A stretch of DNA of 64,000 nucleotides from Sediminivirga luteola (GCF_014639315.1 NZ_BMFY01000007.1:124001-188000), one strand, 5' to 3'. Numbered from the stretch's first letter, positions 41,821 to 51,631 are shown. Numbers and translations: made by a program. Notes: generated by a model not told the origin, from the letters alone.

Positions 41821-42704
41821 GACACCTCACGGAGCGCTCCCCCTCCGCACTCTCCACCAGTCCGCCCCGGAGCGGGGATGTGCACCGGCCGGACAGCAGC
41901 CCGCAGAGCCGGGCCAGCGGCATGTACATGCGCCGCGTCAGCAGCCTGCTGCGACGGCACGGTTCCGATGCCGCCAGGTCCGGTGCGCCCGGTACCGGCG
42001 GCGCGCGCCGGAACGGCACGCCGCGACTCGTCGGCGTCGGCCTGGCCGCCGGAGTGCTCAGCGCGTTCCTCCTGGCCGGCGCTCCCGCCCTCGCCGTCAC
42101 CACGCCGCCTGGGCTGGAGGTCACGTACCCGGACGGCCCCGTCCGCCTGGAGACCCTCGCGCCTGGCGGCACCGTGCGCGGCTACGCGAACGTCCAGAAC
42201 ACGCGGCCCGATGAGGCCGCCATCGAGCTGAGCAGCGACTGGCCCGGCGCCGCCGCGGCTGACGGGCTGATCACCCTCCGCGCCCACGTGTGCACGCAGG
42301 CCTGGCAGGCCGGCGAGTGCGCCCCGGGCGCCTGGGAGGTCCCGCTGGACACGGCTCCCGCGCCGGCCGGCACGCTCGGCGCGGGGCAGAGCTGGTTCCT
42401 GCAGCTCACCGCGCAGCTGGACGCCGCGGCACCGAACGACACCCAGGACCTGCGGCTTCCCTTCACCGTCACGGTGCACGCCTCCGGCGATGGCGACGGC
42501 CCGCCCGGGGAACCTCCGGACGGCAGCGAACCGCCACCACCCGGAGGCGAGCCGCCTGCGCCGCCCGAGGCCTCGCCGCCCGGGGATCCGTTGCCGCGAA
42601 CCGGCCTCGGGGTGTTCTCCCTGCTGGTGGCGGCCGCGGCGCTCATTGCCGGCGGCACCGCCCTCCTCGCCCGGATACGGCACGACGGCAGGCCCCGCTC
42701 GTAA
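41817..42704 (+). CDS. LPXTG-anchored surface protein
   Basis: Protein of 295 residues. A long hydrophilic leader of about 65 residues precedes a signal-type helix (LVGVGLAAGVLSAFLLAGA then PALAV). A beta-rich domain of about 120 residues follows (LEVTYPDGPVRLETLAPGG, later AGQSWFLQLTAQLDAA), then a proline/glycine-rich wall-spanning stretch. The sorting signal is LPRTG, a hydrophobic helix and RIRHDGRPRS. It would be linked to peptidoglycan by a sortase, not encoded here. The leader suggests that a start further in may be used. It is co-translated with the signal peptidase, so the locus makes a small surface structure. Confidence 0.85.
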   Translation: MRHLTERSPSALSTSPPRSGDVHRPDSSPQSRASGMYMRRVSSLLRRHGSDAARSGAPGTGGARRNGTPRLVGVGLAAGVLSAFLLAGAPALAVTTPPGLEVTYPDGPVRLETLAPGGTVRGYANVQNTRPDEAAIELSSDWPGAAAADGLITLRAHVCTQAWQAGECAPGAWEVPLDTAPAPAGTLGAGQSWFLQLTAQLDAAAPNDTQDLRLPFTVTVHASGDGDGPPGEPPDGSEPPPPGGEPPAPPEASPPGDPLPRTGLGVFSLLVAAAALIAGGTALLARIRHDGRPRS

Positions 42705-42800
42705 CCGGGGCACTGCACGCCACCTCCCGGGTTCCCGCACACCGCAGCGGGGAGCACGCCACAGTGGACATCCTGACCGGTCCGGCCCGGGAAACGACTC

Positions 42801-42853
42801 CGCCCGCCACTCACCGGCACCGTGCGGCGGTACCGGGGAGCAGCGGGCGGGCG
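42801..42853. terminator. Possible bidirectional terminator between convergent genes
   Basis: CGCCCGCC at 42801-42808 pairs with GGCGGGCG at 42846-42853, enclosing smaller CCGG/CCGG and ACCG/CGGT stems. It lies in the 161-bp gap between the surface-protein stop and the convergent SDR stop. Without a U-tract this is only a plausible transcription end. Confidence 0.35.
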
Positions 42854-42865
42854 CTACGCGGTCGT

Positions 42866-43645
42866 TCAGCCCAGGAACGGCCTCAGATCGGGGTAGCCGG
42901 TCGTCGCCCAAGCGCCGTCGACGATGAGATTGTCCCCGGAGATGTACGAGGCGTCGTCACTGGCGAGGAAGACGGCCGCGGCGGCGATCTCCTCCGGTTC
43001 GGCCGGGCGGCGGAAGGGGATCCGCTCGAAATACGCCTCATCCACGCCCGGAATGCTCCGCAGTCCCTGGGTCAGCGGTGTAGCCACCAGGCCCGGGGAG
43101 ACCGCGTTGACGCGGATGCCGTGCTCACCCAGCTCCAGAGCCGCCTGCTTGGTGAGCATGACGGCGCCGGCTTTGGATGCGGTGTAACCGACCCCGAGGA
43201 ACATGGGCACCACGGAGTTCAGCGAGGCGACGTTGACGATGGCGCCAGCTTTGCCCTCGGCGAGGAACTGGCGCGCTGCCAGCCGGGTGCCGAGGAACGC
43301 GCTGTGCAGGTTCAACCGGACGGTGAAGTCCCAGTCCTCATAGCTGATCTCGGTGAGAGAGCCCGCCCTGCTGCCCCCTGCGACGTTGAACATCAGATCG
43401 AGCGTGCCATGCTGCTCCACGGTGCGGGCCACCACGCTGGCGAAGGCGTCCTCGTCGGTGACATCGGCGCGCTCACCGCTCACCTGCGGCCCGTAAGCCC
43501 GTCCCGCCTCGGCCACCAGCTCCTCGTTGATGTCGACTGCGACGACCCGCGCACCTTCGGCGGCAAGGCGTTCGGTGATCTTCGCGCCGATCCCGGAGAC
43601 ACCTCCCGTGACGATCGCGACTTTGCCGGAAAAACGCTCTGTCAT
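42866..43645 (-). CDS. SDR-family oxidoreductase
   Basis: Protein of 259 residues with VAIVTGGVSGIGAKI, a VAGGS variant of NNAG, catalytic serine in IVNVASLNSV, and YTASKAGAV with normal YxxxK spacing. The end is ISGDNLIVDGAWATTGYPDLR. A GAGGAGGG ribosome site precedes the ATG at 43643-43645, so the long upstream frame is not used. The TetR-type regulator gene is divergent, with 262 bp between them that holds an AT-richer stretch near 43690-43720 (TACAGTTATCGG...TTGTATAG) suitable for a promoter or operator. Probably a TetR-controlled dehydrogenase; substrate unknown. Confidence 0.92.
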   Translation of the reverse strand: MTERFSGKVAIVTGGVSGIGAKITERLAAEGARVVAVDINEELVAEAGRAYGPQVSGERADVTDEDAFASVVARTVEQHGTLDLMFNVAGGSRAGSLTEISYEDWDFTVRLNLHSAFLGTRLAARQFLAEGKAGAIVNVASLNSVVPMFLGVGYTASKAGAVMLTKQAALELGEHGIRVNAVSPGLVATPLTQGLRSIPGVDEAYFERIPFRRPAEPEEIAAAAVFLASDDASYISGDNLIVDGAWATTGYPDLRPFLG

Positions 43646-43907
43646 GGTGGTTCCCTCCTCGTGTACAGGCCGCGTCGCCTGCACCTTCAGCCTACAGTTA
43701 TCGGACAGATGTTGTATAGACGCCATCGCGTCCTCAGTGCGGACGCATCGCGCCAGCACCGGGCCCTCACGCATCGGCACGATTCCGGCATCGGCAAGCG
43801 AGCCCGGACCCGAATCCGTGGTGCTGTGCCGCACCCGACGGCCCCGGCGTATCGACTGCCCCGCACGCCGGCGCGCAGGCACAGCGGCCGTAGCGCATGA
43901 TGGAGGG

Positions 43908-44495
43908 ATGGATCCGCGACAGCAGCGCACCTGGGCCCGCCTCGGAACGGCGGTGCGCACCCTCGCCTCCGCCCGCCCCATCACGGAGGTGACCGTGGCC
44001 GAACTCGCCCAGGCCGCTGGCATCTCCCGCGACACGTTCTACCGGCACGCAGCCGGCCCCGCCGATCTCCTGGCCGCGGTGCTGCGCCACGAACTGGAGG
44101 CCGCCATCGGCGCTGTCCGCCGGGAGGTCTCCCCGGAAGACCGCAGCGGTTACGTGAACGCCGCCGAGCGGGCCATGCTGGAGCACATCGCCGAGCACCG
44201 GGCGATCTACCGCAACGCAATGACGCCGCGGCTGGCGGACCCGGTGCGCGCCATGCTCCTCTCCTGGCTGGAAGAAGGCCTGTCCGAGCTGGTCGCGGAG
44301 TTCCCGGGGATGGTCCCGGCGGCGGAGGGCCTGCCGCAGGCGACCCAGAATCGCCTCGCTGTCGCCTATGCCGCTTCCGGCACCGTCGGGGCCATCGAGA
44401 GCTGGCTCGCCGGGGAGGAACAAGCCCCGGGCGCTGGCCCGCGCGACGCCGCCCGGGCCATCATCGCGGTCTCACCGGCGTGGTGGCTGCGCTGA
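43908..44495 (+). CDS. TetR-family transcriptional regulator
   Basis: Regulator of 195 residues with an N-terminal HTH, ITEVTVAELAQAAGISRDTFYRH at about 26-48, and a helical ligand domain. A GGAGGG stretch abuts the ATG at 43908, which is closer than usual, so an unusual initiation is possible; no other in-frame start fits the family better. It probably represses the divergent SDR gene. The 3' end overlaps the convergent DUF418 gene by 24 bases. Confidence 0.88.
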   Translation: MDPRQQRTWARLGTAVRTLASARPITEVTVAELAQAAGISRDTFYRHAAGPADLLAAVLRHELEAAIGAVRREVSPEDRSGYVNAAERAMLEHIAEHRAIYRNAMTPRLADPVRAMLLSWLEEGLSELVAEFPGMVPAAEGLPQATQNRLAVAYAASGTVGAIESWLAGEEQAPGAGPRDAARAIIAVSPAWWLR

Positions 44496-45785
44496 CCGGG
44501 GAAAGGACGACTGGGGCGTGTGCTCCTCGGAGCGTGCCGGCTGACGGCGCCCGTATGTCAGGCGGCGAAGCACCAGCTCGGCCGGCCCTCGGACGCCCCG
44601 GCTCTCGAGCAGGAACGCGAGGGGAAGACTGATCAGCCAGACGCCGATGGCGATGGACACGGCCACCGCCGTGCCGAGCCGTCCACCGAGACCGAACGCC
44701 CACGCTGAGAGCAGCGGCGCCAGCAGGACCGACTGCAGCAGGTAGAAGCTCAGCGAGCGTTTGCCGATGCCGGTGACGGCCCGGGACAGGATGCCGCGCG
44801 CCTGGCCCATGCGCCGGGCCAGCAAGCCGAAGGCCGCGGCGTAGCCGATGCCCCCGGCGAGTCCGCCGCCTTGAGCCAGCAGGCTGAGCATGCTCAGCGT
44901 CGCGTCGCCGCCGGGGATGACACCCAGGTACGCCAGTGCCGCGGGGATTCCGGTGAGCCACGCGATGGCGATGCCGTACCCGGCCAGCAGGCGCAGCGTC
45001 CGGGTGTGCTCCGCCGGGCGGTCGAGCAACCCGTGGCGCGCAGCCAGGACCCCGGCCAGGATGCAGAAGGGCACGAAGAAGGTGAAGAGCTGCCCCAGCA
45101 GGATGACCAGCCAGATGGCCACGCGCAGCAGCATCGCCAGGCCGTAGGGCTCGATTCCGCTCATGGAATCGCGGACCCAGTCGACGCCGAAGGCCTGCGC
45201 CTGCATGCCGCCCGTCTCCGCCGGATCCACGACCGCTTCCAGCAGGCTGAGGCCGCCCATCGCATAGACGCCGACCACCATCGTGGACATCGCCAGGCCG
45301 CCGAGTGCGACCAGCCAGTACTGGATGGTCTCGGTCCGGCGGAAGACCAAGAGCCATCCGATCAGGAGACCGAGCAGACCGTACAGACCCAGGATGTCCC
45401 CGGCGAAGAGCAGCGCGGCATGCAGCAAGCCGAAGGCGATCAGCCACCAGTGGCGTCGGCGCAGCTGCCGGCGGATGTCGGTTTCCCCGAGGCCCGCCGC
45501 CGTGCGGGACCGGCAGAACTGGACCATCCCGTAGCCGAAGAGGAAGGCGAACATCGGATAGATGCGGCCGTCGACGAAGACCACGAGCAGCGCCGCGATG
45601 ACGCGGTCGCCAGGTCCCCCGTCGGTGGGATGGACCAGGTAGGCGCCACCCTCGTGACCCCACAGGTACCAGGAGACATTCGCGACGGCGATCAGCAGCA
45701 GCATCATGCCGCGCGCGAGGTCGGGGGCCAGAGCCCGGGGGACGGCGGGGGAGGGCGGGGGCGCGGACGCGACGGCCTGACTCAT
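44472..45785 (-). CDS. DUF418 domain membrane protein
   Basis: Protein of 437 residues with about ten membrane helices. It starts with RALAPDLARGMMLLLIAVANVSWYLWG and has the FVDGRIYPMFAFLFGYGM segment typical of the DUF418/YeiB group. The C-terminal DUF418 part contains GKRSLSFYLLQSVLLAPLLSAW and ends with a basic, polar tail. The biochemical role of this family is unsettled; an acyltransferase-like membrane fold is suspected. It stands alone, ending inside the TetR gene's 3' end. Confidence 0.9.
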   Translation of the reverse strand: MSQAVASAPPPSPAVPRALAPDLARGMMLLLIAVANVSWYLWGHEGGAYLVHPTDGGPGDRVIAALLVVFVDGRIYPMFAFLFGYGMVQFCRSRTAAGLGETDIRRQLRRRHWWLIAFGLLHAALLFAGDILGLYGLLGLLIGWLLVFRRTETIQYWLVALGGLAMSTMVVGVYAMGGLSLLEAVVDPAETGGMQAQAFGVDWVRDSMSGIEPYGLAMLLRVAIWLVILLGQLFTFFVPFCILAGVLAARHGLLDRPAEHTRTLRLLAGYGIAIAWLTGIPAALAYLGVIPGGDATLSMLSLLAQGGGLAGGIGYAAAFGLLARRMGQARGILSRAVTGIGKRSLSFYLLQSVLLAPLLSAWAFGLGGRLGTAVAVSIAIGVWLISLPLAFLLESRGVRGPAELVLRRLTYGRRQPARSEEHTPQSSFPRSAQPPRR

Positions 45786-46052
45786 GGGGTCCTTACGTTG
45801 TCGGGGATACGGTCCCTGCCGTCATCGTATCGGCCCGGCCGGACAGACCGCACGCGTCGCTCCGGGCGGGAGACCCGTCGTTCTGACTCGCGCCACCCCT
45901 CCGGCCGTCGCTGCCGGCGATGCCCGAGAACGCCCCGGCGCCCGGGCCACGCCGCGGAGCCGTCGTGTCCACGAGCGCGCCCCTCCAAGAGCGCGTCCCC
46001 GCGGCGGAGCGTCTGACCAGCAGGGAAAGCCCAGCGTCTGGCCCGCAGGGAA

Positions 46053-46916
46053 TCAGCCGAGCCGCGACCAGAACCTCAGCAGCTCGGCGGCGAGCTCCTC
46101 GGGCTGCTCCTCGGGGATGAAGTGGCCGCATTCGCCCACCGGGTGCCCGCTCAGCAGGTCCTCGCCGGACCCGGAGCCGGCCACGTACGGCCGCCACATG
46201 TCCAGGACCGAGAGGCCGCCGGCCAGTCCCTGTCCGCCCCAGAGCGCCAGCGTCGGGACCTGCACCAGCCGGCCGGCCCTCTGGTCCTGTTCGTCGAGTT
46301 CGATGTCCTCCCGGCTGGCACGGTAGTCGTCGAAGCCGGCGCGCATGGCGCCGGGCGCCTGGAAGGCACGGACATAGTCGGGGATCCTCGGTTCGAGCCG
46401 GTCCCGGCGGAGGGTCCAGCGGTTGAAGAAGTACCGCAGGTACTGCTCCTCGCGGCCGGCCGTGAGCAGTTCGGGCAGATCCGGTTGCATGTGCAGCAGC
46501 CAGTGGAAGAAGCCCTCTGCCGTGCGCATCCCGGCGGCGAACATCGCGTGGGTCGGCGCGATGTCCAGCACCGTCAGGCTCGCCAACCTGTCCGGGTGGT
46601 CCAGGGCGAACCGGTGCGCCACCCGGCCGCCGCGGTCGTGCCCGACCAGATGGGGACGCTCCACGCCGAGAGCGTCCAGGAGCTCGATGATGTCGGCGGC
46701 CATCCGGCGCTTGTCGTAACCGCCGGCAGGCTTGTCGCTCAGCCCGTAGCCGCGCAGATCCGGGGCAATGAGACGGAATTCCCCCGCCAGCAGGGGCGCC
46801 AGCTCCTCCCAGCACTGCGAGGTCTGGGGCCAGCCGTGCAGCAGGACCACGGTGCGCTCACCGCCGCCCCACTGCCGGTAGTGCATCTTCAGGGAGGGGA
46901 GAGTCATCACGTTCAT
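46053..46916 (-). CDS. Alpha/beta hydrolase of the haloacetate (fluoroacetate) dehalogenase group
   Basis: Protein of 287 residues. Nucleophile D94 is in GHDRGGRVAHR, where R95 and R98 match the two arginines that bind the substrate carboxylate in fluoroacetate dehalogenases. The acid D118 is in LDIAPTHAMF, H138 and W139 match the halide pocket pair (FFHWLLHMQ), a tyrosine lies in FDDYRAS, and the base histidine is in CGHFIPEEQP. This full set is more than generic epoxide-hydrolase similarity. Reaction by family: hydrolytic removal of halide from haloacetates to give glycolate. A -35 TTGACT and -10 TAGAGT flank the operator shared with the divergent CGNR gene. Epoxide hydrolase remains the alternative. 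Confidence 0.82.
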   Translation of the reverse strand: MNVMTLPSLKMHYRQWGGGERTVVLLHGWPQTSQCWEELAPLLAGEFRLIAPDLRGYGLSDKPAGGYDKRRMAADIIELLDALGVERPHLVGHDRGGRVAHRFALDHPDRLASLTVLDIAPTHAMFAAGMRTAEGFFHWLLHMQPDLPELLTAGREEQYLRYFFNRWTLRRDRLEPRIPDYVRAFQAPGAMRAGFDDYRASREDIELDEQDQRAGRLVQVPTLALWGGQGLAGGLSVLDMWRPYVAGSGSGEDLLSGHPVGECGHFIPEEQPEELAAELLRFWSRLG

Positions 46917-46925
46917 GCCATGACT

Positions 46926-46956
46926 CTAACCGGTTGAACCGGTTAGTCAATAGACT
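46926..46956. promoter_or_regulatory. Operator filling the promoter spacer between dehalogenase-like and CGNR genes
   Basis: CTAACCGGTT (46926-46935), one G, and AACCGGTTAG (46937-46946) form a perfect 10-bp dyad. On the minus strand it occupies the spacer between TTGACT and TAGAGT, 16 bp apart, for the hydrolase gene. On the plus strand TAGACT at 46951-46956 lies 6 bases before the CGNR ATG. Both starts appear leaderless. A repressor bound here would block both promoters at once. Confidence 0.75.
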
Positions 46957-46962
46957 GAGAGC

Positions 46963-47628
46963 ATGACCGCCACCCGTACGTCCCGTGCCGCCGAGGACTG
47001 GATCTTCGACGGAGGCGCACTCGCGCTGGACTTCCTCAACACCCTGCGTGACCGCACTCGCCGGCCCCGGGAGACCCTGCACACGACGGAGGACCTCGTC
47101 GAATGGTTCGACTGTGCCCTCGCTGCCGGAGCCGTCGTACCGCCCGGAGCGGCCATCCCCGCCCAAGCGCCCCCGGGTGGTCGTTCCACTGAAGCCGCGC
47201 AGATCCCGGGGGCGGACGAGGCCCGCATCGGCGGCGGATCGGCCCGGCTGCTGGCCGAGGCGCGCCGGCTGCGCGCAGCCATCGACGCCCTGCTCTCCCC
47301 CGGCCTGCACCCGACTGCCGCCGATGCCCGCCGGATCAACCGGCGGGCCCGCGGCGCTCCGGTCCCGCGGCTGGACGAAGACCACCCTGACCGGACCGTC
47401 GCCGTGGGCTTCGGCGCGCGGGACGTGCTCGGCGCGGTCGCGGCGGACGCCATCGCGCTCGTCGCCGCCGGCGAGGCCAAGGGCGTCAAGGTATGCGCGC
47501 ACGAACGCTGCGGCCTGCGCTTCCTGGATCAGTCCCGCGGCGGCCGCCGGAAATGGTGCTCGATGGAGCGCTGCGGCAACCGGGCCAAGGCCGCGCGGCA
47601 TGCCGCCGGGAAGGCAACCGTGGGGTAA
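46963..47628 (+). CDS. ABATE/CGNR zinc-finger protein, putative regulator
   Basis: Protein of 221 residues. The ABATE domain spans about 10-150 (IFDGGALALDFLNTLRDR), and the C-terminal CGNR zinc finger at about 178-215 has two CxxxxC pairs (CAHERC and CSMERC) followed by GNRAKAARH. Proteins of this type are predicted ligand-responsive regulators. The perfect dyad between it and the dehalogenase-like gene makes it the likely binder and controller of both. No ribosome site; a -10 hexamer 6 bases upstream suggests a leaderless message. Confidence 0.88.
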   Translation: MTATRTSRAAEDWIFDGGALALDFLNTLRDRTRRPRETLHTTEDLVEWFDCALAAGAVVPPGAAIPAQAPPGGRSTEAAQIPGADEARIGGGSARLLAEARRLRAAIDALLSPGLHPTAADARRINRRARGAPVPRLDEDHPDRTVAVGFGARDVLGAVAADAIALVAAGEAKGVKVCAHERCGLRFLDQSRGGRRKWCSMERCGNRAKAARHAAGKATVG

Positions 47629-47745
47629 CGAGAGCAACGAAACGGGGACCGGTCCGTGACGGGGACCCGAGCAGCCGGTGAACTCTTGCCTACCGGCCCC
47701 GCCGCGGGGCGTCACACGGCGCCGGCTGCTGGTACACCTGAGAAC

Positions 47746-48864
47746 GTGAAGATCGCGCTGCTCGCAGAGTCGTTCTTGCCGCATATGAACGGGGTCACCA
47801 ACTCCGTTCTCCAGGTGCTCCGCTGCCTGGCCGCCGATGGGCACGAGGCGCTCGTGCTGGCGCCCCGCTCCGGGGAGATCACCGCCGATCTCCACGGCGC
47901 CCGCACCACGCTGCTCCCCTCGGCCCCGCTCCCCTCGTACCCGGACGTCCGGGTGGCCCTGGCCAGCGTCCGCAAGCTGACCCGCATCATGCGCGACTTC
48001 GACCCGGACGTCGTGCACCTGGCATCCCCCTTCGTGCTGGGCTGGCAGGGTCAGCTGGCCGCGGAGTCACTCGGCACGCCCACCGTCGCGGTGTACCAGA
48101 CCGATGTGATCTCCTACGCGGAGAAGTACGGCGTCCGCGGCGCGGCGCCGCTGGTGGCCGGGCACATCTCCCGGCTGCACAAGCGGGCCACCCTCAATCT
48201 GGCGCCGTCCTCGGCGTCGGAAGCGCAGCTGAACGGCCTCGGGGTGGACCGCTTGCGCCGCTGGGGCCGCGGTGTGGACGTGAACCGGTTCTCCCCGGCC
48301 CGGCGCAGCGAAGCGTGGCGCTCCCGGATCGCCCCGGGCAAGGTGCTGATCGGCTACGTCGGCCGGCTCGCCCCGGAGAAGCAGGTGGAGGATCTGCGGG
48401 CACTGCACAACATCCCGGGCGCCCAGCTGGTGATCATCGGCGACGGCCCCAGCCGGGACCTGCTCGAACGGATGCTCCCGGGCGCCGTGTTCACCGGGTT
48501 CCTGAGCGGCGACGCCCTCGCCGAGGCGATCGCGAGCCTCGACGTGTTCGTCCACCCGGGTGAGAGCGAGACGTTCTGCCAGACGATCCAGGAGTCGCTC
48601 GTCAGCGGCGTGCCGGTGGTGGCCACGGGCCGGGGCGGGCCGGTGGACCTGGTGCGCTCCAGCGTCGACGGCTGGCTCTACCGTCCCGGGGACTTGAGCG
48701 ATCTGCGCTCCCGGGTCGCGGACCTGGCCGGCGACGACGCCAAACGGCGATCCTTCGCGGCGGCCGCCCGCGAGTCGGTCCGCAATCGCACCTGGGAGGC
48801 GCTCACCGCACAGTTGCTCGGGCACTACCGGGAGGCACGCACCCTGGCCCTGGCCGCGCACTGA
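47746..48864 (+). CDS. GT4 glycosyltransferase (PimB-like alpha-mannosyltransferase)
   Basis: Protein of 372 residues with a GT-B fold. The N-terminus is VKIALLAESFLPHMNGVTNSV, and the GT4 signature is in the second half: LIGYVGRLAPEKQVEDLRAL, VIIGDGPSRDLLERMLP, then SETFCQTIQESLVSGVPVVATGRGGP with the conserved E-x7-E element. I chose the GTG at 47746 because it opens the Rossmann strand directly; the 30 codons upstream are low-complexity. A TACACC -10-like stretch lies 7 bases before. Relatives transfer mannose to phosphatidylinositol or glycolipids in actinobacterial envelopes. It stands alone. Confidence 0.9.
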   Translation: MKIALLAESFLPHMNGVTNSVLQVLRCLAADGHEALVLAPRSGEITADLHGARTTLLPSAPLPSYPDVRVALASVRKLTRIMRDFDPDVVHLASPFVLGWQGQLAAESLGTPTVAVYQTDVISYAEKYGVRGAAPLVAGHISRLHKRATLNLAPSSASEAQLNGLGVDRLRRWGRGVDVNRFSPARRSEAWRSRIAPGKVLIGYVGRLAPEKQVEDLRALHNIPGAQLVIIGDGPSRDLLERMLPGAVFTGFLSGDALAEAIASLDVFVHPGESETFCQTIQESLVSGVPVVATGRGGPVDLVRSSVDGWLYRPGDLSDLRSRVADLAGDDAKRRSFAAAARESVRNRTWEALTAQLLGHYREARTLALAAH

Positions 48865-48923
48865 GCGATGCCGCCACGGGGCCGGCTGGGGGCTCCGGCG
48901 GCGGACCGTGCCGATACCCCGGA

Positions 48924-48978
48924 CGCCGATCGCCGGGCCCGTCCACGCATGCAGCGCGAACGGGCCCGGCGATCGGCG
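48924..48978. terminator. Bidirectional terminator hairpin, 19-bp perfect stem
   Basis: CGCCGATCGCCGGGCCCGT at 48924-48942 is mirrored without mismatch at 48960-48978, with a 17-base loop. It sits between the convergent mannosyltransferase and ABC ATPase genes, the expected place for a shared terminator. No T-run follows, as is frequent in high-GC actinobacteria. Confidence 0.75.
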
Positions 48979-48998
48979 CGACGGTCCTGCCGGCGGCC

Positions 48999-49826
<828 letters not shown>

Positions 49827-49837
49827 GGTGACGCTCC

Positions 49838-50644
49838 TCATGCCTTCACGGCGTCGGCGTGCTGCTGCAGCTGCTGCCGGGTCATCTTCTTGCTCCGCAC
49901 CCCGAACAGCCGTTTGAAGACCGGTTCGGCCTTCGGCAGGCCGGCACGGGTGTTCAGGACGTTCTCGATCTGTGCCTGGATGAAGGTCCACACCGTGGTC
50001 AGCAGCAGGTAGTACAGCGCCACCACGATGTAGATCTCGAACACCATGAAGGTCGCCGAGCTGATGATCGTACCCACCTGGAACATCTCCGAGACGCCGA
50101 TGATGGACAGGATGGAGGTCTGCTTCATCATCTGGTTGAAGGAGTTGCCCAGGGGCGGGACCATGATCCGGATCGCCTGCGGCACGATGATCCGGCGCAT
50201 CGCCGCCAGGGGCGTCATGCCCAGGGACAGCGCCGCCTCGTGCTGGCCGCGTTCGACCGACTCCAGCCCGGAGCGGACGATCTCGGCGACATAGGCGCTC
50301 TCGTTGAGCATCAGGCCGACGATGGCGGCCTGCACGGCACCGCGGATGACGAGGCCGAACAGGTCGGCGTCCTCAAACCGGAAGATCCCGGCCGCGGCGA
50401 ATCCGGTGTAGATGATCACCAGCTGGACCAGCAGCGGCGTGCCCCGGATCACCCAGATGTAGAGGCTGGCGAAGATCTTGAACGGCAGGAACTTGCTGCG
50501 GCCCATGAGCGCGATGATCAGCCCGACGATGAAGGCCAGCGCCATGGCCACCACCGAGATGACGATCGTGAGCATGAGCCCGTCGAGGAACTGGCGGCTA
50601 GGTGTGAACAGCGCCTGCCAGAAGAACTCCCAGTTGAAGTTCAT
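49838..50644 (-). CDS. Polar amino acid ABC transporter permease
   Basis: Permease of 268 residues of the HisM/GlnP kind with five to six helices. Marks are [49 protein letters not shown] and [16 protein letters not shown]. The C-terminus is a charged tail of about 45 residues. It lies 43 bases after the first binding-protein gene and is coupled to the ATPase gene. Only one permease gene is present, so the channel is probably a homodimer. Confidence 0.93.
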   Translation of the reverse strand: MNFNWEFFWQALFTPSRQFLDGLMLTIVISVVAMALAFIVGLIIALMGRSKFLPFKIFASLYIWVIRGTPLLVQLVIIYTGFAAAGIFRFEDADLFGLVIRGAVQAAIVGLMLNESAYVAEIVRSGLESVERGQHEAALSLGMTPLAAMRRIIVPQAIRIMVPPLGNSFNQMMKQTSILSIIGVSEMFQVGTIISSATFMVFEIYIVVALYYLLLTTVWTFIQAQIENVLNTRAGLPKAEPVFKRLFGVRSKKMTRQQLQQHADAVKA

Positions 50645-50687
50645 GCGTCAGATTCCCTCCTGTCGGCTCGGATGCGTCGCGGCACGC

Positions 50688-51545
50688 TCAGGCATTGGCG
50701 ATGTCCTGATGCTCCAGGCCCCACTCCGCGAGGATCTCCGCGTAGCGACCGCTCTCCACGGTCTCCTCGAAAGCGCCCATGAGCGCCTCGTGCACGCCTT
50801 CGACGCCCTTGAGGGTGGCCGCGCCGATCTCGATCTCGCCGAACGGCTCACCGACCAGCTGGAAGGCGCCCTCGGACTGCATCTCGAAGTAGCCGGCGAG
50901 TTCGGCGGTGTCGAGCATGGCGTCCTGCTGCCCCGCGATGACCTGCTGCAGGCCGTCGGCGGCTCGATCGGTCAGGGTGATGTCGATCCCCGGCTTGCCC
51001 TCGGCCTCGCACTCCTCCGACTTCTCCTCCAGCAGCCCGGCACCGGTGGCGCCGGTGATGCCCAGCGCCCGCACGCCGCAGAGGGTGTCGTCGTAGCCGG
51101 TGATGCCCGCCGGGTTCTCCTCCGAGACCGCGACCGCCGAACCCGAGAGCAGGTACGGCACGAAGTCCGCGATCTCCTCCCGCTCGGGCCGGATGTACAG
51201 CGATGAGATGATGACATCGCATTGCCCGCCCTGCAGCGCGGGAATCAGGCCGGAGAAGTTGAACTCCCGGAAGTCCGGTTCGAGCCCGAGGTTCTCGGCC
51301 ATCGCCTCGGCGATGTCCACCTCGGCGCCCTGCGGCTCTCCCGCCTCGTCCGTGAAGATGTTCGGCGGGGTGGCGAGGTTGGCGCAGATGGTCAGTGCCC
51401 CGTCGCGGACGAGTGACAGCCCCTCCTCGGAGCCTTCCTCACCGGCGGCCCCGCCGCCGCAGGCGCCGAGCGCCGCGAGCGAGGCCAGTGCCGCGGCAGC
51501 GCCGAGCACTCGCTTCGGGGTCGTGTTCCTCAGGACAGCGTTCAC
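50688..51545 (-). CDS. Amino acid ABC transporter substrate-binding lipoprotein, paralogue 1
   Basis: Protein of 285 residues with a lipoprotein signal ending LAALGA-C29-GGG, then the SBP_bac_3 fold: DGALTICANLATPPNIFTDE, GGQCDVIISSLYIRPEREEI and YDDTLCGVRALGITGATGAG. Start is the GTG at 51543-51545, with AAGGGAG 9 bases upstream. A conserved cysteine in DTLCGV and another in KSEECEAEG may form a disulphide, and both are shared with paralogue 2. The two proteins, encoded in tandem, differ enough in the ligand half to suggest different ligands served by one permease. Confidence 0.92.
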   Translation of the reverse strand: MNAVLRNTTPKRVLGAAAALASLAALGACGGGAAGEEGSEEGLSLVRDGALTICANLATPPNIFTDEAGEPQGAEVDIAEAMAENLGLEPDFREFNFSGLIPALQGGQCDVIISSLYIRPEREEIADFVPYLLSGSAVAVSEENPAGITGYDDTLCGVRALGITGATGAGLLEEKSEECEAEGKPGIDITLTDRAADGLQQVIAGQQDAMLDTAELAGYFEMQSEGAFQLVGEPFGEIEIGAATLKGVEGVHEALMGAFEETVESGRYAEILAEWGLEHQDIANA

Positions 51546-51573
51546 AGTGGTGTTCTCCCTTAGCTCGGAGTCC

Positions 51574-51590
51574 GGCAGGACGTTCCTGCC
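51574..51590 (-). repeat. Hairpin copy 2 between tandem binding-protein genes
   Basis: GGCAGGA-CGT-TCCTGCC, a 7-bp perfect stem with a 3-base loop, lies 29 bases before the start of paralogue 1. It is nearly identical to the hairpin at 51632-51652. Together they separate the two binding-protein cistrons in the mRNA. Confidence 0.7.
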
Positions 51591-51631
51591 AGACAAGGTG
51601 ATGCGTGATGCGCGCGTCCGCGCGCTCGTGA

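Noticed and set aside
42866-44035. A 389-codon frame extending the SDR gene upstream across the TetR region
   Set aside because: The SDR fold begins at the ATG at 43645, which has a strong ribosome site. The extra 130 codons are antisense to the TetR gene and have no homology pattern.
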